From Saccharum officinarum (Eukaryota > Streptophyta > Magnoliopsida > Poales > Poaceae), in the NCBI GenBank assembly GCA_020631735.1, contig CM036188.1, positions 11,636,214 to 11,700,213 on the forward strand: 64,000 nt of DNA, written 5' to 3'. Both the position numbers and the translations under genes were made by a program. The notes under the pieces were generated by a model, which did no database searches, was not told where the DNA came from, and was given only the letters and a program-made list of their open reading frames with translations. Shown one piece after another: positions 22,035-32,121 of this stretch (position 1 is the stretch's first letter; every line of letters begins with the position of its first letter).

Positions 22035-24383
22035 ATGTCTAATGGGGAAGGACCACCTCCCACTTTTGAGGGAGACGATTTTCCATATTGGAAAATTCGT
22101 ATGGAGGCGTACCTCGAAGCCATAGATGTTGGGTGTCTTAGAGCCGCAACCGAAGGGCTTCCCCCCATAAGGGATCCCGCTAACCCAAGTGGTGACGAGG
22201 AGAAGTACGACCGGTGGAATGCAAAGGCCAAAAATGCACTCTACCGGGGCTTAGGCAAAGATATCTTCAATCGCGTGCGCAATGCAAAGAACGCTCATGA
22301 ATTGTGGGAAAATCTTTGTGCTCTCCATGAGGGAACTAAGAGTGAGCGTGAGGAACGCTATCACATAGCCTTAAAGAAAATTAACTCTTTTGAGATGCTT
22401 CCCAAAGAAAGTGCTAATGACATGTACACTCGCTTGAATGTTCTTGTAGAGGACCTCAATGCTCTTGGGCTCACCAAAATGAGTCAATCGGATGTTGCAA
22501 GGAAGATCTTGAGTGTGCTTCCCGTTGAGAAGTATGGACATATTGTCACCGTGCTTCACCAAAGTGATCTTTCCACCGCAACACCAACGCAAGTTTTGGG
22601 GAAAATCAATGCTCATGAGATGTACATGCATATCACTCCGGAAGAGGGCTCATCATCTTCCAAGAAGAAAGACTTAGCCTTCAAAGCTAGTCATGACAAG
22701 AAGAAGATGAAAGGCCAAGTCATGATGGTGCAAGAAAGCTCAAGCGATAGTGATGTTGATGATGAATCACTTGCACTCATGGTGAGAAAGACCACCAAGA
22801 TGTTAAAGAAGCTTAACAAGAGTGGCATCAAGTTCGATGGCAAGAAGAAGAAATTCTTCACAAGTAGCAAGAGAAAGCCAATCTCGGAGATGGATTGCTA
22901 CAATTGTGGTGAACTTGGTCATCTAGCTCATCAATGCCCTAGACCACCAAAAGACAAGTACAAGAACAAAAACAAGGGCAAGAAAAATGATTCAAGTGAT
23001 GAAGAAGAAGAGAAGAAAAGGAACAAGCCATACAAGAAGAAGGATGGCAAAAAGAAGGAGTTCCACAAGAAAAAGAAGGGAGGAAAGGCATACATTGTTG
23101 GTGATTGGCTCACCGACATTGAATCATCATGTGAGTCCTCCGAAGATGAAAGCAATGATGAGAAAGAGAAGGTTGCCGCATTTGTGATGGGGCCATCATC
23201 TTCACCAACATCTTCATCACCACCTTCACCACCTCCTTCACCATCATCGTCCACTACTCACCTATGCCTTATGGCCAAGGGTGAACGAAAGGTACAAAAC
23301 CATGATAGTGATGATGATGACGATAGTGATAGTGATGATGAATATGACTCACCTTCCTATGATGAACTTGTAAAATTGTTAAACAAATACACTAAAATCA
23401 TAAGAAGAACTAGAAGTGAAAATGATGATCTTCAAAATGAAAATGAATCACTCTCATCAAAGCTTGAAAATATTCAAAAGACTAGTGGTGAGTTGAGAGT
23501 TCAAAATGAAGTGATGTCTTCCACTCTCAAGGAACTCAAAACCTCCTATAAAGAGCTTAAAGATCAACATGATAAACTTGAGAAGAAGCATGATGAGCTC
23601 ATCACTAGACACAATTCTCTAAAGGACAAATATACCACATTAAAAATTGATTATGATAGTCTTGTGGTTGCTAATGAACTTGCTCTTGAGACACATGATG
23701 TTACTAACCATGTTGTTAAGTGTGATATAGCTACATCATGTGATGACTTGATCATTGAAAGCATTGAGCGAGGTTCTAGTAGAAAAGGCAAGAGTGTGGT
23801 TGAGTCAAGCAACCATGATGATTATGCCAAGATTAAGAGTGAAAATGAGAAGCTTGCAAGTGAGAACAAGAAACTAAAAGGTTTGATGGCTCTTGAGAAG
23901 CAACCAACAAATGAGTCACTCATTGAAGAAAACAAAAAGCTCAAGCAAGAAAAAGAGCATCTCAAGACCGGCCTAAGCAAGTTCACAAGAGGCCAACATT
24001 TGCAAAGTGAGCTCCTCATGAACACCGTAATGAAGATGGATAGAAGTGGTATTGGGTACTTGGCAAATCAAGAGAAGAAAGCAAAAGCTCAACAACAACA
24101 AAGCAAGTCAAAGCCCAAGCCAAAGAGATGTGTTGAGTGTGGTCAAGAAGGTCACTTTGCTCATGAATGCAAAACTCCACCACCACAACCCTTGCCCAAG
24201 CATGCTAGACCCTTCGCTTTCAATGCTCATTATATGCTAAGAAAAGATTCAAATGGAAAGATGAAAGTCATGTTTTTGGGTCCCCCAAACAAGAGTAGGC
24301 CAAAGAAAATATGGGTTGCCAAGTCACTAGTGGATAAAGTCAAGGGCCCCTCTCAAGTTTGGGTCCCTAAACAAAAAGCTTGA
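22035..24383 (+). CDS. gag: E3 gag (first copy)
   Basis: This intact 782-residue gag has its ATG 40 bp after the PBS. The N-terminal part is the copia gag core (GDDFPYWKIRMEAYLEAID..., then LWENL and NSFEMLPKESANDMYTRL). A first CCHC knuckle, CYNCGELGHLAHQC, starts near residue 288. Then come a lysine-rich linker, a Ser/Pro-rich segment, a long coiled coil (about 440-660) and a second CCHC knuckle, CVECGQEGHFAHEC, near 699. The tail GPSQVWVPKQ resembles the E1 gag end. It packages element RNA in virus-like particles. It is far longer than typical Copia gag, as in other Sireviruses. Confidence 0.95.
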   Translation: MSNGEGPPPTFEGDDFPYWKIRMEAYLEAIDVGCLRAATEGLPPIRDPANPSGDEEKYDRWNAKAKNALYRGLGKDIFNRVRNAKNAHELWENLCALHEGTKSEREERYHIALKKINSFEMLPKESANDMYTRLNVLVEDLNALGLTKMSQSDVARKILSVLPVEKYGHIVTVLHQSDLSTATPTQVLGKINAHEMYMHITPEEGSSSSKKKDLAFKASHDKKKMKGQVMMVQESSSDSDVDDESLALMVRKTTKMLKKLNKSGIKFDGKKKKFFTSSKRKPISEMDCYNCGELGHLAHQCPRPPKDKYKNKNKGKKNDSSDEEEEKKRNKPYKKKDGKKKEFHKKKKGGKAYIVGDWLTDIESSCESSEDESNDEKEKVAAFVMGPSSSPTSSSPPSPPPSPSSSTTHLCLMAKGERKVQNHDSDDDDDSDSDDEYDSPSYDELVKLLNKYTKIIRRTRSENDDLQNENESLSSKLENIQKTSGELRVQNEVMSSTLKELKTSYKELKDQHDKLEKKHDELITRHNSLKDKYTTLKIDYDSLVVANELALETHDVTNHVVKCDIATSCDDLIIESIERGSSRKGKSVVESSNHDDYAKIKSENEKLASENKKLKGLMALEKQPTNESLIEENKKLKQEKEHLKTGLSKFTRGQHLQSELLMNTVMKMDRSGIGYLANQEKKAKAQQQQSKSKPKPKRCVECGQEGHFAHECKTPPPQPLPKHARPFAFNAHYMLRKDSNGKMKVMFLGPPNKSRPKKIWVAKSLVDKVKGPSQVWVPKQKA

Positions 24384-24397
24384 TCTCTTGTGTGTAG
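24381..24397 (+). promoter_or_regulatory. E3 gag/pol junction
   Basis: Gag stops at TGA (24381-24383). The linker TGATCTCTTGTGTGTAG ends in TAG and pol opens at the next base (GTG AAC TAC). Pol is in the +2 frame relative to gag here but +1 in E1, because the linker is one base longer. The T-rich run ending TAG|GT is shared and resembles a splice acceptor. Confidence 0.5.
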
Positions 24398-27300
24398 GTG
24401 AACTACAAGACCGGTGGAACTCATTGGGTTATTGATAGTGGTTGCACTCAACATATGACCGGTGATCCTCGTATGTTCACTACCATTGAAGAGAATAGTA
24501 TATGTCAAGAGAAGATCACATTTGGGGATAATTCAAAGAGCAAAGTCAAGGGCATAGGCAAGATTGCAATATCACATGATCACTCACTCTCAAATGTGCT
24601 TTATGTTGCTTCATTGAGTTTCAACTTGTTGTCCGTTGGGCAACTTTGTGACCTTGGCTTCCAATGCTTGTTCACACCAAATGAAGTGGAAGTTTCAAAG
24701 ATAGATGACAAGCAAGTGATATTCAAAGGCTTTAGATACAATAATCTTTATCTTGTTGACTTCACCTCCGGAGATGCAAATTTGATGACATGTTTGTTCA
24801 CCAAGACCTCACTTGGTTGGCTTTGGCATAGGAGGCTTGCTCATGTTGGAATGAACACTCTCAACAAGCTATTGAAGAAAGAACTAGTGAGAGGATTGAA
24901 GGATGTGAAGTTTGAAAAGGACAAACCTTGTAGTGCATGTCAAGCGGGCAAACAAGTTGCAAACACTCATCCAACCAAAGCTTTCATGTCAACTTCAAGA
25001 GTGTTAGAACTTCTACACATGGATTTGTTTGGGCCTACAACATACAAGAGCTTGGGTGGTAATCTCTATTGTCTTGTGATAGTGGATGACTACTCAAGGT
25101 ATACATGGACTTTCTTCCTTCATGATAAATCCGAAGTGGCAAATTGCTTCAAGAAGTTTGCAAAGAGAGCTCAAAATGAATTTGAAGTCAAGATAAAGAA
25201 GATTAGAAGTGACAATGGAAAGAATTTGACAACACCAACATTGAAGCTTATTGTGATGAAATTGGAATCAAGCATGAGGTTTCTTCAACCTACACTCCTC
25301 AACAAAATGGTGTAGTTGAGAGAAAGAACCGAACTTTGATCACCCTTGCAAGAACAATGCTAGATGAGTACAACACTCCGGAGAAGTTGTGGGCCGAGGC
25401 AATCAACACCGCATGCTATGCTTCAAATCGCCTCTTCCTACAAAAGTTTCTTGGCAAGACCCCCTATGAGTTGCTCAATGGCAAGAAGCCGGACGTTTCC
25501 TTCTTCCGGGTGTTTGGTTGCAAATGTTACATCTACAAGAAGCGTCAACACCTAGGGAAGTTTCAAAGACGTTGTGATATTGGCTTTCTTGTTGGTTACT
25601 CATCAAAGTCCAAAGCATATAGAGTATTTAACCATGCCACCGGTTTGGTTGAAGAAACATATGATGTGGAATTTGATGAATCTAATGGCTCCCAAGGAGC
25701 AATTGAGAATTGTGATGATGTAGGTGATGAACCCTTGAGGGAGGCCATGAAGAACATGCCCGTGGGAGACATCAAGCCAAAAGATGATGATGACGATGTA
25801 CAAATTGTTGATCCACCATCTTCATCACGTGTGCCTCAAGATGATAACAAGAATGAGAGAGTTGAAAATGAAGACACTCATGTCTCTCATGAACAATCCG
25901 AGGCACAAGCTCAAGATGTTGATGCTCCTCATCCACCTCCTCAAGTGATTGATAAAAGAAATTCACCACTACTTCAAGCACATCCACAAGATCTCATCAT
26001 AGGGAGTCCTACAAAGGGAGTAATGACTCGATCCCAAAAGCTAGCTTCTTTTGTTGAACATCACTCTTTTGTCTCTTGTGTTGAACCTAAGAATGTAGAA
26101 GAAGCTCTTCAAGATCCGGATTGGGTGATTGCAATGCATGAAGAGTTGAACAACTTCACCCGAAATCAAGTATGGACACTTGAAGAGCATCCCAAAGGTG
26201 CAAGAGTCATTGGAACCAAGTGGGTGTTCCGAAACAAGCAAGATGACCAAGGCATAGTGGTGAGGAACAAGGCAAGACTAGTTGCAAAGGGGTTCTCTCA
26301 AGTTGAAGGTCTTGATTTTGGAGAAACCTTTGCACCCGTTGCAAGACTTGAAGCCATTCGTATCCTCCTTGCTTATGCATCACATCATGATATGAAACTA
26401 TATCAAATGGATGTGAAAAGTGCATTCTTAAATGGCTTTATAAATGAACTAGTCTATGTTAATCAACCTCCCGGGTTTGAAGACCCTAGATATCCTAATC
26501 ATGTTTATAGGTTGTCCAAGGCGTTATATGGGCTCAAGCAAGCCCCTAGAGCGTGGTATGAACGCCTTCGGGACTTCCTCATTGAGAAGGGCTTCACCAT
26601 TGGGAAGGTCGACACCACACTATTCACCAAGAAGTTTAATGGGGAGATCTTCATTTGTCAAGTATATGTTGATGATATTATCTTCGGATCAACAAATGAA
26701 GATTATTGCAAAGAATTTGGTGAATTGATGTCAAAGGAATTCGAGATGTCAATGATTGGTGAGCTCACATTCTTCCTTGGCTTTCAAGTAAAGCAAATGA
26801 GAGAAGGGATTTTCATCTCTCAAGAAAAGTATACCAAGGATCTTCTCAAAAGATTCAAGATGGAAGAATGCAAACCAATCAAGACCCCAATGCCATCAAA
26901 TGGACATCTCGACCTAGATGAGGGAGGTAAACCGGTTGATCAAACTCTCTACCGTTCTATGATTGGTAGCTTGTTATACCTTACCGCATCTAGGCCCGAT
27001 ATCATGTTTAGTGTGTGCATGTGTGCTCGCTTTCAAGCATGCCCTAAAGAACCTCACCTAAGTGCCGTAAAAAGAATCCTAAGATATCTTAAGCTCACCC
27101 CAAGCATTGGTCTTTGGTATCCCAAAGGAGCTAGATTCCAACTAGTTGGCTATTCCGATTCGGACTATGCCGGTTGCAAGATTGATAGAAAAAGCACATC
27201 CGGAGGGTGCCATTTGCTTGGAAGATCTTTAGTATCTTGGTCATCTAAAAAGCAAAATAGTGTGGCTTTGTCCACCGCCGAGGCGGAATACATTGCCGCG

Positions 27301-27621
27301 GGGGCTTGTTGTGCACAAATCCTATATATGAAACAAACCCTCCTAGACTATGGAATTGTTCTTGAAAAGGTGCCACTTTTATGTGACAACGAAAGTGCCG
27401 TTAAAATTGCTAACAATCCGGTACAACACTCACGCACCAAGCACATTGATATCCGCCATCACTTTCTAAGAGATCACGTTGCTAAAAATGATATATCACT
27501 AGAAGGTGTAAGAAGTGAAAATCAATTAGCGGATATCTTCACCAAACCTTTGGATGAGGCAACCTTTTGTAGGTTAAGAAGTGAACTCAATGTGCTTGAT
27601 TCTAGCAACTTTAAAAAATGA
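24398..27621 (+). pseudogene. pol: E3 pol (first copy), frameshifted
   Basis: This is the same polyprotein as 45345-48569, but it lacks one G in a GGG run at about 25217, within the integrase SDNG motif. The frame splits into 24398-25315 and 25336-27621. The second copy has the G and is open throughout, so the break is more likely a sequencing error than decay. Motifs after the break (integrase E, YVDD, RNase H SDSDY, TAEAEY and CDN) are present. Confidence 0.9.
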
Positions 27622-28114
27622 GCGTGTGTTGTCTCCTGCATTGCATTGTATAATATGCCATGTTTATTTTATTGCAATGCATTTAGGGCTTGGCTAACAC
27701 GGTTACGATAACCCTCCTTGGAGGAGTGAAAAAGCCTAACCGTGGATCAAACTTGACAAGCATTCTAGTTTTACCTTCTTGTATTGCATTGCATTTGCAT
27801 GGTTGTTCGCTTGTCGTTTCTTTCGGTTAAGCTTTGAGCAACCTCTGTGTTCGTCCATGGATAGAGAGAGCATTTTGACGCTCCTAAAGGTTCAAAAACT
27901 CTATTGCATGGCCATACGTTGCTCCTCGGGTGTTTATTGCCTATTTTCTTAAAAATAATACTAGCCTAAGGCAATCTATTTTAAAATTTTTTGAGGGTTT
28001 GAGTGAGGTCTCTCATTTCATGTTCCAATTGGTGTTTATTTGTGTCTTTTTGGTTTGGAACCTGATTGGGAGAAGTCGCGTCGAAGTTCGGAACAAAGAA
28101 GGGCGAAGAACAGT
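27622..28114 (+). other. E3 non-coding region downstream of pol
   Basis: No ORF of note. It contains TTGCATTGCATT repeats and a small inverted pair (GGCTAACACGGTTACGATAAC near 27690 against AAGCCTAACCGTGGATC near 27730). It leads directly into the internal palindrome cluster. Confidence 0.6.
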
Positions 28115-28453
28115 CACCGGACGCTGCACCGGACGCTGCACCGGACGCAGTAGTGCTTCACCACCGCGTCCGGTCTCGGCGTCCAGCAGCGCGTCCGGTC
28201 ATCCAGGAGACCATCTCCAGATCTAATGATCGGACGCTGCACCGGACGCGCCTCTGTTTGACCACCGCGTCCGGTCCCGGTTACCACCACCGCGTCCGGT
28301 CATTCGCGATGATTTCCCGAACTTCCAACGACCGGACTCAGACCGCGTCCGGTCAGTCCGCACCGGACGCGTCAGGTCACTCCAGGAGCTTACTGGAGTA
28401 TGACCGGACGCTGCACCACCGCGTCCGGTCATATCGACCACCGCGTCCGGTCA
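28115..28453. promoter_or_regulatory. Internal palindrome cluster upstream of ORF3
   Basis: About 340 bp contains more than a dozen CACCGGACGC and CGCGTCCGGTC sites, usually spaced as CCGGACGCTGCACCACCGCGTCCGG. The companion motif is present in reverse as GGAGCTTACTGGA (28385-28397). It is the same kind of module as in the LTRs, but lies inside the element, after pol, and ends 25 bp before a TATA box. Second copy: 49066-49404. Confidence 0.8.
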
Positions 28454-28478
28454 TCACGTGTCGCGCGGATCTAACTCC

Positions 28479-28485
28479 TATAAAA
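28479..28485 (+). promoter_or_regulatory. Putative internal TATA box for ORF3 transcription
   Basis: TATAAAA lies 25 bp after the internal palindrome cluster and 738 bp before the ORF3 ATG. Position and spacing mirror the LTR promoters. Activity is inference. Second copy: 49431-49437. Confidence 0.55.
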
Positions 28486-29222
28486 CCGTTTCGTCCCCGA
28501 CCAATCTTTTTCACCCGCCCGAGCTTCTGCCGCCGCCTTGCCCTATCCGCCGTTTCGCCGACTCGCCATCACCGCCGGCTCCTCAACTTCTACCCAGCCG
28601 CCGACGACCTTCCGTCGAGCACGCGCCGCCCCCTTCCTCGCCCGCACGCGCTCGTCGCTCGCGCACCGCCGCCCGCTCCCGCGCCGCCCGCAGCTGCGCT
28701 GCCACCGACCGCGCCACCACCGCGCCGCCGTCGCCCGACCGCGCCACCACCGCCGGTGAACCGCGCCCCTGCGAGCCAGCTTCGTCCCCAACATTGGTAC
28801 GACTCGTGCTTGCCTCCGATCGTTTTTCATCAATCTGCCCTAACCCTAATCCTAACCCTAGGGTTCGTCGGTCGTTCGTTCGTTAACGAGTTTCGTCGCG
28901 AGTTGTCTTCTTCGCGAAGAGCTCGTCCGGTGGTTTCGGGAAATCTCGCAATCTAGGTCACCGTCGTCTCGTCGATCTGAGGTAGCTTCACGTTTCGATT
29001 CACTTCGTATCTCACATGCTTGCTATCTCTAGGTTTCCGTACCTTTTAGTTATATATGTGTTTATAGTAGATCTCTCTATTCCGTCTTTGCAGCGAGTCT
29101 GTTGTGTGTCAGGGTGAGATCTGTTTGCTAAATCCGAGGCCAAGCCTGCGGATACGGATTGAGGCCAAGCCTCTTGAGTGACAGTTCATCATCTTACAGA
29201 GGTTCTCAGTCACTGTGTCAGC
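28486..29222 (+). other. GC-rich leader of ORF3 with telomere-like motif and possible intron
   Basis: The first 300 bp are C-rich (CCGCCG, CGCGCCACC). 28837-28863 carries CCCTAACCCTAATCCTAACC, a telomere-repeat-like or telo-box stretch. A possible GT-AG intron runs from 28982 (GAG|GTAGCT) to 29093 (T-rich tract, TTTGCAG|CG). It looks like the 5' end of a host-type transcription unit. The long ORFs on both strands here (such as 28066-28956) follow from GC bias and repeats. Confidence 0.45.
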
Positions 29223-31671
29223 ATGGTGCGTTGCAAGAACGTTGGTGGTGCTTCTGGTGACGGGAACGACAGTCCTCCTCGTCGGTCTGAGATTGCACGT
29301 GGGAAGCGTATCAAGGTCATGGCCAGAAAGAAGAAGAAGACACTTACAGAGGCAGAGATTGCTCAGGCCGTAGCAGATGCAGCAGAGCAGGCAGAGAGAG
29401 GTGGCAGGAGCAGTGGCATACGCATAGGCGAGCGTCGCTTTCATCTTGAAGGTCGACAGCTCGGCACAGAGGCCACTGAGGGCACTGAGGATACTAGAGC
29501 TACAGAGGATATGTCAGTTGATCCTCCCACAGAGACCACAGAGGCTCCAGAGGCTACAGCAGAGGAGCAGCCAGCTCAGTCTCCAGTACGTCGCCGCTCT
29601 ACTCGCGCCCGTACTCAGGTGTCTCCTCGGCCAGAGGGTCAGCGACGTGGAGCACGTCCTCCTCCCAGAGCTAGAGGTTCACCCCCGTCGAGCACTTTGA
29701 CTTGAGGGGTGCTTCAGCACGTCAGGTGCAGGGGTTGAGGTTCGTGGAGGTCAGTCGGTGGTTTCCACCTGTGAGGGATCCCAGAGCTTCAGAAGGGTTC
29801 TATACCCCTCTTCAGGAGGATTTCTACAGAGCTCTAGTTGACAGCGGTATTGCTTTCCGACCACAGAGGGTCTGTCGACTTGAGTCACTAGTCGAGGTTG
29901 TGGGAGAGCAGCTACGTCCGCACCTGTCCTTTCTGCCAGGCTTGTCAGATCTTCTTGGACGGACAGGTGCATACTGCGGCACATGGGTCAGAGAGTTTTA
30001 TGCTTCACTATGGATTGATCCTGCCCATGATTTCATTCACTTTGCATTCCGAGGCCGCGATCACCGCCTATACAGCAGCAGAGTGCGGGAGATTCTCAGA
30101 CTCCCAGCTTTTGACACAAAGATACATCAGCTGTGTTATGGTCAGACTCCTCCTCCGAGACGCCCTCACGGCGGGACAGTGCCACCTACAGACTTGGTTC
30201 GACCCTGCTTCCGTGAGCCTTTTGGCCAAGGGTCTCGTCGCACGCCCGCCAGTTTGACACCACTGGCCAGAGTTTGGATGCTATAGTCAGACGCACACTT
30301 CTTCCCAGACTTGGCTACAGAGAGGGACTGACTCGGATGCAGCTATGGGTTGTTCACCACCTCCTCTCACAGACACAGTTTGATATATGGGATCTCATAC
30401 TTAGTGAGATGGAGGACACCATAGCTGAGGGCTTCAAGGGTAATCGTCAGCTGCCCTATGCACACTGGATCTGCTTCATTATCAGATCATCTATTCAGCT
30501 GCCAGCAGAGATCCGAGCTGAGATATCAGATACTACCACTGCTTTTCCTGAGTATGATATCCGTCAGCTTTGGACGTCAGTCACCAGAGATCAGGCCCCA
30601 GTGCCAGGACAGCGTGTGCGACCTGAGGTTCCTGAGACAGCAGCTGAGCAGGACGCCACAGTTGATGAGCTTGCAGAGGCAGAGCTTGCAGATCTTGACG
30701 CTCAGCCTGCTGATCTTCCTGAGGATGGGACATCTGACAGCACTGATGAGGACTACCAGCCCATCCCCAGGTACCGGTCTCCTCGGTCCCACGACCACGA
30801 GGCCGGTGGCTCTGGTTCAGCCTCCCGCACAGACCCAGCCATGGTGGCAATTCTTGAGAGGTTGACCCAGGCACAGGAGCAACAGCAACAGCAAATACAG
30901 CGACAGGCTCAGGACACAGCTGCAGCACTTGCACAGATTCAGGCTCGTCAGGACGAGTTTCAGCGTCAGCAGCTTGAGATCCAGAGGCAGCAAGTCGAAA
31001 TGCAGCGACAGCAATATGAGATTCAGCGACAGACTGCAGCTAGTCAGCAGCAATACTTGGATCTCCTGCGCCACCTAGTCACGGTTGGGGTTCCTCCGCC
31101 TACTTCTGTCCTGACTTCTACTTTACCATCTTCTGATCCATCGAGTCAGGGACAGCCAGGTTTCCAGTTCACATCTCCACAACAGCAGGTTCCCCAGTCT
31201 TTTCAGTCCCGAGTTTCACTCCTATTCACACGGGGTTTACACCATCAGACCAGCCTCGCCCTCACCTCCTGACAGGCACACCTTTCGGTGATTTCAGTGC
31301 TACCTACAGCGAGTTGACTGGTCAGCCGACGCCCTCGCATACTACAGTTGCTACTTCTTCAGGGTTGTCAGCTTCAGAGGCAGCTATTCCTCCAGTAACA
31401 GGACTGGTACTACAGAGACTCTACCTTCGTCAGTTGCCTCCACAGATCCTCCTGCTTCTGGCTCGCTACAGGCTCAGGTCACTCAGACGGATCCTATCAT
31501 TACGACAGTACCTGTTCCTGCCTTTCAGACCCAGACAGTTACACAGCCACATGCTTCATCAGAGGGTCAGCCAGATAGCTCAGATTCCGAGGGCGATTCT
31601 CTACACTTCGTGTTACTCCACGCACCTCGGCACCCGACACGACTCCGTCTGTCCCCCCGTCAGATCCTTAG
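29223..31671 (+). pseudogene. E3 ORF3 (first copy), frameshifted
   Basis: Same ORF as 50175-52628. In this copy the codons that are stops in the second copy are sense (CGA at 29643-29645, CAG at 31009-31011), but it has several single-base losses (a G near 29690, a T near 30275, a C near 31208, a G near 31403, a C near 31614). These break it into pieces at 29178-29705, 29702-30286 and 30274-31272. The losses sit in homopolymers close to a contig end. Confidence 0.75.
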
Positions 31672-32121
31672 ATTAGTTCTTTTTTTGGCGCTTGATGCCA
31701 AAGGGGAGAGAGAGTAGTTTCAGGGGGAGTTTTGAGAGAGGTTTTTCGTTTTTTTATTGTGTGCTACATTCATGCATCATGTTTACTTTTCAGTCATTGC
31801 ATTCGTGTGACATGTCGTTGTGAGATAAACCTTGAGTTTTAATGTTTCATCCTGTTAGTGTTATCTCTTGTCACCGTTGTTATTTATAGCTCTAAGGTTG
31901 TGCTTCCGTGCCTTACTCCGATTTATATGAGCTATATCCTTTTGTGTACTAACGTTTTTTTGTCTTATCTTATGAGTACACTCTTTTGGCTTGGGACACA
32001 TAAGCAATCCTTTCACCTCTTAGCTTATTGCTTGTCGCTTATGTGAACATGCATGCTCAAAAACCTCAACTCCAATTTTTCATATCTGAGTGTTGTCATC
32101 AATCACCAAAAAGGGGGAGAT
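31672..32121 (+). other. E3 3' non-coding region with PPT copies
   Basis: It contains AAAGGGGAGAGAGAG and TTTCAGGGGGAG near 31700-31725 and the true PPT CAAAAAGGGGGAGAT just before the 3' LTR at 32122. The left arm of the PPT inverted repeat (GTTGTCATCAATCACC) is just upstream. Confidence 0.8.

Noticed and set aside
28837..28863. Interstitial telomere remnant
   Set aside because: Only four imperfect units, of the CCCTAA rather than the plant CCCTAAA form, in a leader that is part of a retroelement.
28066..28956. 296-codon ORF rich in Arg and Pro
   Set aside because: The frame spans the palindrome cluster and the GC-rich leader; its residues reflect repeats of CCGGACGC and CCGCC. It also crosses the proposed TATA box.
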